Below, piece by piece: positions 8,099-14,850 of a DNA stretch of 38,179 nt. Made by a program: the position numbers and the translations under genes. Every line of letters begins with the position of its first letter. The stretch's first letter is position 1. Origin of the DNA: Sulfurovaceae bacterium (GTDB lineage Bacteria; Campylobacterota; Campylobacteria; Campylobacterales; Sulfurovaceae). The notes beneath the pieces were generated by a model. That model did not search any database and was not told where the DNA came from. It saw only the letters and a program-made list of their open reading frames with translations. Location of the stretch: NCBI GenBank assembly GCA_016744315.1, contig JADGER010000005.1, forward strand, positions 1 to 38,179, in the 5' to 3' direction.

Positions 8099-8737
8099 CT
8101 ATGATTTTCCATCAATAAGAGCCATAATAAAAGGTGCCATAACTAATAAAAATATATAAAATAATATATAAAATAAAAAAGTTTTTAAAGAACCTCGTTT
8201 ACACTCTTTCCAAAATTGCTTTGTTTTCTCATCCATATTTTCCTCAATAAAAATATCTGTATATTTTTTAATACCTTCTAAATTAGTAATCATTTGGAGT
8301 TCTTCATCCTTTGAAATAGTAATTTTTAAAGAATATTTTTTCTTTTTTATATGAATAAAGAGCATCTTATACATAATATTCAAAATTGTTCTTTTTTGAG
8401 TATAATAATAATTTTTGTACTCTATCTTATCAATCTCTGACCATTGATATATTTTTATTTTTGGGTTTAAAATACCCGGACTAGTAATTGTCAAGCCTAT
8501 TTTATAATCAAACTCTAAAAGAGTTTCTTCATATGCTTCAATAAAATTATAACTTTGTATAGAAAATTTATTATGAACAAGCAAGGGTTGTTTTTGCAAG
8601 TTTTTTTGTATTGTATCGATCTCTTCTTCTATTTGGTATGGTGTCTCTCCATTTATACCATACCGACAATTCCAACATACATCATATTCGATACTATTAC
8701 TTTTTTTACACTTATTACATATCCATATATGTTTCAT
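8099..8737 (-). CDS. Zinc-ribbon protein with C-terminal membrane segment
   Basis: This 212-residue protein starts with a zinc ribbon: C7-x-x-C10 and C21-x-x-C24. A middle region (about residues 65-170) is a run of alternating strands with tryptophan and tyrosine (KIYQWSEIDKIEYKNYYY), which resembles bacterial PH-like domains. It ends with a strong hydrophobic segment (FYILFYIFLLVMAPFIMALI). GAGGAAG precedes the ATG. It is the last gene of the luxS cluster, 9 bases after murU. Role unknown; a tail-anchored sensor or scaffold is possible. Confidence 0.65.
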   Translation of the reverse strand: MKHIWICNKCKKSNSIEYDVCWNCRYGINGETPYQIEEEIDTIQKNLQKQPLLVHNKFSIQSYNFIEAYEETLLEFDYKIGLTITSPGILNPKIKIYQWSEIDKIEYKNYYYTQKRTILNIMYKMLFIHIKKKKYSLKITISKDEELQMITNLEGIKKYTDIFIEENMDEKTKQFWKECKRGSLKTFLFYILFYIFLLVMAPFIMALIDGKS

Positions 8738-8746
8738 TATCTTCCT

Positions 8747-9394
8747 CTAGCTATCTAAATCTCTATTGAGTTGTTCTAACCTTTGGGGAGTTCCTATATC
8801 TCTCCACTCTCCTTTGTATACCTCTCTGCTTATTGTATTTGTAGCTATTCCTTCTTTTAGAAGTGGTGCTAATGACTGTTTGCCATACGGTAAATTATCA
8901 AAAAACTGTGGGCTATAATATGCGATACCTGAGAAAGTATAATAATCATTTCCATTTTCTAAAGTAAAATCACCTTTGGGATGCTGTGGAGGATTTGGGA
9001 CTAAGATAAGATGTGCTGAAGTTTCTTTGAATTGAAAGTTTGAGTTATAGGGGTAATCACACCATATATCTCCATTAATAATCAAAAATTGGCTATCTCC
9101 AAGTAATGGAAGAGCTTTGATAATTCCTCCTGCTGTCTCTAATGCTCCCTCTTTTTGTTCATCAGAATAAATAATTGAAATACCATAGTGACTCCCATCA
9201 CCTAAATACTCTTGAATCTTCCAACCTAAGTGGGCTATATTAATAATAACTTCTTTAAAACCAGCATCAACTAAGCGTTTGATATGCCATACTACCAAAG
9301 GTTCTCCTGCTACTTTGAGCAGTGGTTTTGGTGTATGTTTTGTTAGTGGTAGCATTCGATTACCTAGCCCTGCACATAAAATCATAGCTTTCAT
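8747..9394 (-). CDS. murU: MurU-like nucleotidyltransferase
   Basis: This 215-residue protein is a sugar-phosphate nucleotidyltransferase with MILCAGLGNRMLPLT at the N terminus (nucleotide-binding loop) and the lysine of KPKPLL-type sequence (TPKPLLKV), then the metal-binding ING-D strand LIINGDIW. Length and sequence fit MurU, which makes UDP-MurNAc from MurNAc-1-phosphate in cell-wall recycling. Another sugar-1-phosphate remains possible, because the kinase and phosphatase partners (AmgK, MupP) are not visible here. Its ATG overlaps the end of the MnmD-like gene by four bases (ATGA), so it is translationally coupled. Confidence 0.8.
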   Translation of the reverse strand: MKAMILCAGLGNRMLPLTKHTPKPLLKVAGEPLVVWHIKRLVDAGFKEVIINIAHLGWKIQEYLGDGSHYGISIIYSDEQKEGALETAGGIIKALPLLGDSQFLIINGDIWCDYPYNSNFQFKETSAHLILVPNPPQHPKGDFTLENGNDYYTFSGIAYYSPQFFDNLPYGKQSLAPLLKEGIATNTISREVYKGEWRDIGTPQRLEQLNRDLDS

Positions 9395-10155
9395 AGATAC
9401 TCCTCATCTCGCATACTTCTTGCTGTAGGGTTTCTTTGTTTTTTGAGTTGCATATCTATAAATTCTAACTCTAACATACTCAAAGAAGCTACCATAGATT
9501 CTCGTATTTTATCACCTTTATAGAGAAAGAGTTTAAAGCCATTTTCATCAAGTCCCATTCGTACAGATGCAGCGATAGAATAAGTAGTCAAAACCCCATC
9601 TTTTTTGATAAGAGAAGCCAAAGTAGCAAAATATTCACGCGTCCATAAGAGAGGGTTATTAGCGGGACTAAAGGCATCTTGGTAGATTATATCAAAACGA
9701 GTATTGAGTGCGGGGAGGATCTCTCTAGCATCTCCAATAAGAATTTCTATAGTAAATTGTTCATCTTGATAATAACTATTTTGACTAAGTTGTACAATAA
9801 TATTTTTGAGAAAATCAAACTCTTTTGGGTACTCAAAATCAACTAAACTTTCGATCAGACCTTTGTCAAATTCGGGAGAGATTATATGCACTTTGCTAGA
9901 TAAGTTCTTTTTTTTAATATAATAAAGTGTGGCAAATGAGTTGTAACCCAAACCAAAGCATATATCTAAAATAGTAAGAGTTTTTTGCTTTGATTTAGTT
10001 TGAAATGCTGGATATATATGTTTTTGCAGAGATTCATTTAATGCACCATCCCTATCAGAGTGATAGGGTTCATTAAATTCAGCAGAAAAAAGTGTCATAG
10101 ATCCATCTTCTGTGAGCAGAGGCTTTTTACTGCCTCTTAGAGATCTATTATACAT
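9391..10155 (-). CDS. mnmD: MnmD-like tRNA wobble-uridine methyltransferase
   Basis: The protein matches the N-terminal methyltransferase domain of MnmC, here as a stand-alone MnmD of 254 residues. The SAM-binding loop is LDICFGLGYNSFA and the family signature is IYQDAFSPANNPLLWT. MnmD adds the last methyl group to 5-aminomethyl-2-thiouridine at position 34 of tRNA. No FAD oxidoreductase half is attached. The gene ends overlapping murU by four bases and begins 6 bases after the small protein gene, so the four sit in one operon with luxS. Confidence 0.85.
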   Translation of the reverse strand: MYNRSLRGSKKPLLTEDGSMTLFSAEFNEPYHSDRDGALNESLQKHIYPAFQTKSKQKTLTILDICFGLGYNSFATLYYIKKKNLSSKVHIISPEFDKGLIESLVDFEYPKEFDFLKNIIVQLSQNSYYQDEQFTIEILIGDAREILPALNTRFDIIYQDAFSPANNPLLWTREYFATLASLIKKDGVLTTYSIAASVRMGLDENGFKLFLYKGDKIRESMVASLSMLELEFIDMQLKKQRNPTARSMRDEEYL

Positions 10156-10160
10156 AGTAT

Positions 10161-10466
10161 CTAAATTCCTGCTTCATCTAACTCTTTGAATCTAAAAGCT
10201 TCCATAATATCTTCAATGCTCTCTTCTTTGCGACGAACGAGTACCATCATGCCTTCATTCATAAAGTCTAAATAGTTCTCAAATTTATTTTCTAAAATAA
10301 TAAAATCAATCCAATCAGCTTCTATAGTAGATCTATCATCATAAAAAGCTACTTGACTAATAACACCTTCATCAAATGTGACTAATGCCCATTTCTTGAT
10401 ATTGGCAAGCGTTGTAATCTTGGATAATTTCTCATCTATACCATCAACAGGAATTAGAATTAACAT
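10161..10466 (-). CDS. Conserved small protein of unknown function (101 aa)
   Basis: This 101-residue protein is acidic and shows a beginning like [18 protein letters not shown], which resembles NifX/NafY-type proteins that open with an IPV-D strand and a conserved S. The rest alternates short strands and helices. I cannot confirm that family. Its ATG overlaps the luxS stop codon by one base (TAATG), and AAAAGGA inside luxS provides the ribosome-binding site, so it is tightly coupled to luxS. I recall similar proteins beside luxS in other Campylobacterota, which I cannot check here. Confidence 0.7.
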   Translation of the reverse strand: MLILIPVDGIDEKLSKITTLANIKKWALVTFDEGVISQVAFYDDRSTIEADWIDFIILENKFENYLDFMNEGMMVLVRRKEESIEDIMEAFRFKELDEAGI

Positions 10467-10975
10467 TAGAGTCCTTTTAATATTTTAGATGAGAGTTTAA
10501 GTTTTTTGTTACTCATTGTTCCTATCTTACGATCAAGTACAGTTTGTGCTATGGCTTTGGCATCATCAAGAGAGTGCATTTTATATGTACCACATTGATA
10601 AATATTAAGTTCAGGAATATCTGCTTGACTTTTGACTGCTAAGACATCTTGCATAGAATATTTCCATGCTTTTACAACAGCTTCTTTTTTGGGTGATCCA
10701 AGCAAAGACATATAAAACCCAGTACGACAACCCATAGGTGAAAGATCAATAATCTCTACCTTGCTACCATTGAGGTGATCACGCATAAAACCTGCAAAAA
10801 GATGTTCTAGTGTATGGATTCCTTTTACAGATAACTTCTCTTCATTTGGTACACAAAAACGCAAATCAAATACAGTAATTGCATCTCCACTAGGAGTTTG
10901 CATCTTTTTGGCAACCCGTACAGCAGGTGCATTCATCTTGGTGTGGTCTACAGTAAAACTATCTAATAATGGCAT
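10466..10975 (-). CDS. luxS: S-ribosylhomocysteine lyase
   Basis: LuxS splits S-ribosylhomocysteine into homocysteine and DPD, the precursor of AI-2. The metal ligands H54 and H58 sit in the motif H-T-L-E-H. Cys83 (in PMGCRTGFY) is the catalytic cysteine, and Cys128 in YQCGTY is the third metal ligand. Length (169 residues) is normal. It begins a cluster of luxS, a small unknown, MnmD-like, MurU-like and zinc-ribbon genes. In this phylum the activated methyl cycle role is better supported than AI-2 signalling. Confidence 0.97.
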   Translation of the reverse strand: MPLLDSFTVDHTKMNAPAVRVAKKMQTPSGDAITVFDLRFCVPNEEKLSVKGIHTLEHLFAGFMRDHLNGSKVEIIDLSPMGCRTGFYMSLLGSPKKEAVVKAWKYSMQDVLAVKSQADIPELNIYQCGTYKMHSLDDAKAIAQTVLDRKIGTMSNKKLKLSSKILKGL

Positions 10976-10996
10976 ATTATTTCCTTTTTATTTAAA

Positions 10997-11533
10997 TTAC
11001 AATCGCCCAGAACGGGAACTACGCTTTTTCATTTCATAAGTACGAACACATCGTATATACAAAAATTTATCTTTATTATGACTCATAGAATACCCATCTA
11101 CTGAATATACAGACCAATAATTTCTTCCTTTGTCTGGTGTAGATGCCCAAAAATCTGCTGTTTGTGAATACTGAAGCCCTGCTTTATTTCCATAGAGATC
11201 CATTAATTCATTTAAAGTTGGTAAACGCCAATCTATAAAACCTGAATAATCTAAACTACGACAATACATCTCTGCATGATTCCAGTTTCCTGCTTTACCT
11301 AAAGATCGTCCATTTTGATATGCACCCTCTTCTTCATCAAGATATTTCTCATCTTGCCACATTAATTTTTTTGGTCTATTAATAAGCACAAGAGTATCAC
11401 TATAAGTAGTTTGTGATACATCTTCATATCCAGCACCATTTACAATATCCATATTCTCACCTGCGGGACCTATATCCCCCCCTGCGATTAGAAGTGTTCC
11501 CACTAATGCAGTTAGTACTACTACGCTCTTCAT
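10997..11533 (-). CDS. Exported DUF1566-domain protein
   Basis: This 178-residue protein has an N-terminal signal peptide (MKSVVVLTALVGTLLIAGG) without a lipobox cysteine. The rest has the DUF1566/Lcl signature: LMWQDE, WNHAEMYCRSL, GFIDWRLPTLNELMDL and a late FLYIRCVR. The C terminus is basic (KKRSSRSGRL). DUF1566 proteins are surface or periplasmic and of mostly unknown function, sometimes adhesion-related. It sits between luxS and the coiled-coil protein, separated from luxS by 21 bases. Confidence 0.8.
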   Translation of the reverse strand: MKSVVVLTALVGTLLIAGGDIGPAGENMDIVNGAGYEDVSQTTYSDTLVLINRPKKLMWQDEKYLDEEEGAYQNGRSLGKAGNWNHAEMYCRSLDYSGFIDWRLPTLNELMDLYGNKAGLQYSQTADFWASTPDKGRNYWSVYSVDGYSMSHNKDKFLYIRCVRTYEMKKRSSRSGRL

Positions 11534-11602
11534 ATTTTATACCCTTTGCTTTTCTTAATAATAATCTATTAAATATCAATACTAGCTAAAAAAGAGTTAT
11601 CT

Positions 11603-11989
11603 CTAACCCCAATCTTCATCTCTTTTTTGGTTTTTATGTTTATCTTTTTTGTAAGATACACCATTTTTTAGTTTTTGAAGACGATTAAGATCACTCATTT
11701 GTCCATCTCGCATATTATCAAACTCTTTCTCACTCATCACCTCTTCACGATTACAAGAAAAATAGAGTGTATCAATATATGCTAGTAATTGTTGATGATA
11801 CTCAGAATCCAAACGCATCTTCTCTTTTGTATCAAACTTTTTTTTGAGCTCTTGAAACTTTTTTAGAAATGCTACACTTGTAACACTCTCATCACGAAAC
11901 ATACGAAATAAATTTTTACTAATCTTTTCTAATTCTGCTATATATTTTTGTCTTTGATACTTATCAATCTGTTTTTGTGTATATCTAAT
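11603..11989 (-). CDS. Helical/coiled-coil protein, probable ATT start
   Basis: The first ATG (at 11902) would give 99 residues but has no ribosome-binding site. The frame stays open upstream for 29 more codons of coding-like, charged helix (QKQIDKYQRQKY, IAELEKISKNLF). Within that stretch there is no ATG, GTG or TTG. A strong AGAGGAGG lies just after the stop of the L,D-transpeptidase gene, and five bases later an in-frame ATT at 11989. I therefore start at ATT, giving 128 residues. The protein is lysine- and glutamate-rich, with no known domain. It is coupled to the transpeptidase gene upstream. Confidence 0.6.
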   Translation of the reverse strand: MRYTQKQIDKYQRQKYIAELEKISKNLFRMFRDESVTSVAFLKKFQELKKKFDTKEKMRLDSEYHQQLLAYIDTLYFSCNREEVMSEKEFDNMRDGQMSDLNRLQKLKNGVSYKKDKHKNQKRDEDWG

Positions 11990-12000
11990 ACTTGCCTCCT

Positions 12001-12561
12001 CTAAGGTTTAATCTCTATAGGTGTTCCTCGTGCTACACTATTCCAAAAAGTATCCATATCTTTGTTTGTAAGGGCAATACAGCCTTTTGTCCAATCTTTT
12101 GAAAGTGTATAGTTGTTGCCTTTACCATTCCCATTCCAAAAGGGTTGTGCATGAATAGTAATCCCACTCCCAGCAAAAACACCAGCTTTAGAAGCAACTC
12201 GTCTATCATCTTGATTAGGATAAGAGATACGAATCATTTTATAATATTTACTATGACATCTTCTTTGGGTTATACGATATTTCCCCTCAGGAACACGCAA
12301 ATCACCAACTTTTAGTTTTTTACCCTTTTTACGAGAAAGAGAAATTCTAAAACTATCACGAATTAATAAACCATCATACAGATACATTTTTCGTTGAGAC
12401 TTATCCACTACTATTTTATCAATAGTATAATTGATACTATCATGATTATGACACTGCGACCTTTTATATCTACCCTTTTTATATACTAACTTTTCATCTT
12501 CCCAACAACCTGAAAAAGAGAGTAAAACTATAAATGTCATCAAAAAATAAAAATATCTCAT
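12001..12561 (-). CDS. L,D-transpeptidase-like lipoprotein (copy 1)
   Basis: This 186-residue protein has a lipoprotein signal ending L-L-S-F-S-G-C19. The mature part is a YkuD (L,D-transpeptidase-like) domain: VDKSQRKMYLY, then IHAQP and the catalytic segment DWTKGCIAL with Cys161. L,D-transpeptidases form 3-3 crosslinks or attach proteins to peptidoglycan; here the catalytic Cys is present but the usual S-H-G-C is T-K-G-C, which is normal in the ErfK/YkuD subfamily. A second copy precedes it on the same strand, 8 bases away. Its last codons overlap the ribosome-binding site of the coiled-coil gene. Confidence 0.85.
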   Translation of the reverse strand: MRYFYFLMTFIVLLSFSGCWEDEKLVYKKGRYKRSQCHNHDSINYTIDKIVVDKSQRKMYLYDGLLIRDSFRISLSRKKGKKLKVGDLRVPEGKYRITQRRCHSKYYKMIRISYPNQDDRRVASKAGVFAGSGITIHAQPFWNGNGKGNNYTLSKDWTKGCIALTNKDMDTFWNSVARGTPIEIKP

Positions 12562-12569
12562 CTACTTCC

Positions 12570-13169
12570 CTACTTTTCAATCGTTATAGAGACACCTTCT
12601 CGTACCGCGTACCAGAGTCTTTGCATATCTTTATTTGATACAGCTATACATCCTTGTGTCCAATCTTTGGAAAAAGTATAATTATCACCTTTTCCTGTTG
12701 CATTCCATGTAGGCTGAGCATGTATTGTAATATCACCACCAGGATTTACTCCTTTAGCATTTGCCTTTTTGACATCATTTGGATGTGGATATGAGATACA
12801 TAAAGAACGATAATATTTTTGAGAACATAATTTGCGTTTAATCCAATATTGTCCTTCAGGAGTACGATAATCTCCTCTTTTTTCTTTATGACCCTCAGGA
12901 TTTTTACCCAAAGAGACAGGGAGTGTATCCACTAACACTCCATTACGATAAAGATTCATTTTCCGTTTGGATTTATAGATAACAATCTCATCTACCCTAC
13001 CCTCTGCTATAATATCATCTCCTATAGCCATCTCTTTATGACACTCTTGAGTTTTATAGCGTTTCCCCTGCACACTATCTTTTGGGTCAAAATCTATTTC
13101 TGGTAATGTTGGCTCACTACAGCTAGCAAAAAATAATGTTATAAAAAGTAAAAAAAATATGTTTTTCAA
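12570..13169 (-). CDS. L,D-transpeptidase-like lipoprotein (copy 2)
   Basis: A paralogue of the adjacent gene with the same layout: KRKMNLYRNG, then IHAQPTWN and DWTQGCIAV with the catalytic Cys174. I start at TTG 13169, where AAGGA sits 7 bases upstream and the encoded MKNIFFLLFITLFFASC is a compact lipoprotein signal with the lipidated Cys17. The ATG at 13211 adds 14 residues before the hydrophobic core and has no ribosome-binding site. The pair likely arose by tandem duplication. Copy 2 is probably the first gene of the minus-strand transcript that continues to luxS or beyond. Confidence 0.8.
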   Translation of the reverse strand: MKNIFFLLFITLFFASCSEPTLPEIDFDPKDSVQGKRYKTQECHKEMAIGDDIIAEGRVDEIVIYKSKRKMNLYRNGVLVDTLPVSLGKNPEGHKEKRGDYRTPEGQYWIKRKLCSQKYYRSLCISYPHPNDVKKANAKGVNPGGDITIHAQPTWNATGKGDNYTFSKDWTQGCIAVSNKDMQRLWYAVREGVSITIEK

Positions 13170-13277
13170 AAAAGAATCCTTATATATATATCTAAGAAAG
13201 AATTTTAACATAGTTAATGGGTAGAGTTATTTAAAAAATGATATGAAATAATATAAAATTGTAAAGAGGGAGAAAAT

Positions 13278-13299
13278 AAGCCCCACAAAAAGGGAGCTT
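13278..13299 (-). terminator. Hairpin terminator downstream of tpx
   Basis: AAGCCCC and GGGAGCTT form a 7-bp stem with one bulged A and an ACAAAAA loop. On the minus strand, a T-rich run (TTATTTTC) follows. It lies 27 bases after the tpx stop, which fits a factor-independent terminator for tpx. Confidence 0.55.
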
Positions 13300-13326
13300 A
13301 CATTTTAAGGAGGATATTTCTAATGA

Positions 13327-13842
13327 CTAGAGAGCTGCTTTTGCTGCTGCTAGTGCTTCTTCGTAGTTAGGTTCAGTTGTAATTTCAGGTACAACTTGCT
13401 TATAAGCAACTTTACCATCTTTACCAACAACAAAAATAACTCTTGCTGTAATTCCTGCTAAAGGACCATCTGCTAAAAGAACACCATAAGCGTTAGCAAA
13501 ATCTTTGTTTCTAAAGTCAGAACATACTTTTAAGTTTTCAATTCCAGCTGCTCCACACCATCTTGCTGCTGCAAATGGTAAATCCATAGATACTGTAATT
13601 ACTTCTACACCATCAAGAGATGCTGCTTCTGTATTAAATCTTCTAGTTTCAGCGTCACAAACACCTGTATCAAGTGATGGTACTGCAACTACTAGTTGAA
13701 CTTTACCTTCTCCACCAATTTGCTCATTTTGAAGCATTGGATCACAGTTTACTACTGTTACTACTGGTGCTGTATCACCTGTGTTTACTTCTGTTCCTGC
13801 GAGATTACATACGATGTCGTTTTTAAAAGTTACTGTTGCCAT
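13327..13842 (-). CDS. tpx: Thiol peroxidase (Tpx)
   Basis: Tpx is a 2-Cys peroxiredoxin that reduces hydrogen peroxide and alkyl peroxides in the cytosol or periplasm, with electrons from thioredoxin. The peroxidatic Cys62 sits in SLDTGVCDAET and the resolving Cys96 in RWCGAAG. A further cysteine (Cys107, KVCSDFR) follows. No signal peptide is seen, so it is probably cytosolic. Length 171 fits. Its own promoter and terminator make it a single-gene unit, and CCAAGGAAAA is the ribosome-binding site. trxA and trxB, encoded at the window start, are the likely electron source. Confidence 0.96.
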   Translation of the reverse strand: MATVTFKNDIVCNLAGTEVNTGDTAPVVTVVNCDPMLQNEQIGGEGKVQLVVAVPSLDTGVCDAETRRFNTEAASLDGVEVITVSMDLPFAAARWCGAAGIENLKVCSDFRNKDFANAYGVLLADGPLAGITARVIFVVGKDGKVAYKQVVPEITTEPNYEEALAAAKAAL

Positions 13843-13873
13843 TTTTTTTCCTTGGAATTGATTTATGTCAAGA

Positions 13874-13879
13874 ATTATA
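13874..13879 (-). promoter_or_regulatory. -10 box for tpx (extended TGTATAAT)
   Basis: The minus strand reads AGTGTATAATTC, an extended -10 element, 32 bases before the tpx ATG. No -35 is needed with this context. Confidence 0.6.
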
Positions 13880-13918
13880 CACTAATCGGATAAAATTACT
13901 CTTAAATGAATAATTTTT

Positions 13919-14329
13919 TTAAAATAATTCTTTTTTCATAGTTTTTATGACCCTTTTTAGGGCAGATACCTCATCATTTTTAAAGTCACTTTGTATACGA
14001 TAGAGCAACTTATCCCCATCTAAAACCTTCAGACGAACATAACCATTAAAGTCTACTCCCAAGCTTTTGACTTGTGGATTAGTACAAGCATCTACATGGT
14101 GTATATAACCTGTGAGACTATAACTACACTCTTTTTGCTTCGTTAGAGAAGAAAAATCTTTTGTAAGTCTACTTGTAAGTTTTGGGTCAAATGAAGCAAT
14201 CTTTATACATGAAAGTTTAGCACTATGTTCTTTAGTCATAAAACTTGAATACACAGGATAATCTTCACAGCCACTCAACAAAAATACTATACTAGCAAAA
14301 GCTACTATCTTATATATTTTTATTGGCAA
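13919..14329 (-). CDS. Small predicted lipoprotein
   Basis: The sequence IYKIVAFASIVFLLSGC gives a clear lipobox near the N terminus. The remaining 115 residues contain three cysteines (SCIKIA, ECSYSL, DACTN) and no recognised domain. The start is uncertain. TTG at 14329 has AAGG only two bases upstream, too close for good spacing. An ATA two codons later would have an eight-base spacing and give a tidy signal peptide, but ATA starts are rare. It overlaps the end of the preceding gene by about 20 bases, so translation is coupled. Confidence 0.65.
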   Translation of the reverse strand: MPIKIYKIVAFASIVFLLSGCEDYPVYSSFMTKEHSAKLSCIKIASFDPKLTSRLTKDFSSLTKQKECSYSLTGYIHHVDACTNPQVKSLGVDFNGYVRLKVLDGDKLLYRIQSDFKNDEVSALKRVIKTMKKELF

Positions 14330-14708
14330 TACCTTTTACCCACCACTCCATAGTCTCATTTGCCTGAGGGTTTGGTGCTTCAAGAAAACTTACAACAAAA
14401 GTATCTTCCATATCAGCTACACCTATGGACCTAGGTCTTACAGCTAATACTTCTGGCTTTGGCAACTCTTTACCAAAACAACAAATAATATTTTTAGCAT
14501 CTTTAATGTTATTAGATATTTTACCCTCTTCTAAGGACGAGGTGTGTGTATAATGGTCAAACTCTGCAATATATCGAGCAACAGAGTGTGCATCTATTTT
14601 TTCTTTAAGATACGCAAGTATCTCATCAACGCTTTGATATGTTGTTTCACTTTTGTCAATCTCCATTGTAAAAACTGGATATTTTTCCATAACAATAATC
14701 TGCTTCAT
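14310..14708 (-). CDS. Conserved Campylobacterota protein (DUF6858-like)
   Basis: This 132-residue soluble protein resembles a family that I know only from Campylobacterota (possibly DUF6858), with an opening of the type YPVFTMEIDKSETTYQSVDEI. It has an acidic second half (ADMEDTFVVSFLEAPNPQ) and a W-W near the C terminus (METMEWWVKG-like). One cysteine pair (IICCFG) is present. Function unknown. It precedes the small lipoprotein and overlaps it. TAAAGGAAC before the ATG supports the start. Confidence 0.65.
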   Translation of the reverse strand: MKQIIVMEKYPVFTMEIDKSETTYQSVDEILAYLKEKIDAHSVARYIAEFDHYTHTSSLEEGKISNNIKDAKNIICCFGKELPKPEVLAVRPRSIGVADMEDTFVVSFLEAPNPQANETMEWWVKGIANKNI

Positions 14709-14810
14709 AAAAATAGTTCCTTTATTTTAGTTAGTAGTTTATATTTTAGCATTTTTTACTAATAGTAGAGATTATAATTATTATAAATATAATCAAACTC
14801 CTATTTTAGG

Positions 14811-14816
14811 TATAAT
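14811..14816 (+). promoter_or_regulatory. -10 box for the RND permease gene
   Basis: TATAAT in the context TTTTAGGTATAAT lies 34 bases before the ATG of the permease gene. The intergenic region (14709-14850) holds this and a minus-strand promoter candidate; I see nothing else there. Confidence 0.55.
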
Positions 14817-14850
14817 CTTTCTAAAAAATAATTCCAAGGACTAAATAACT

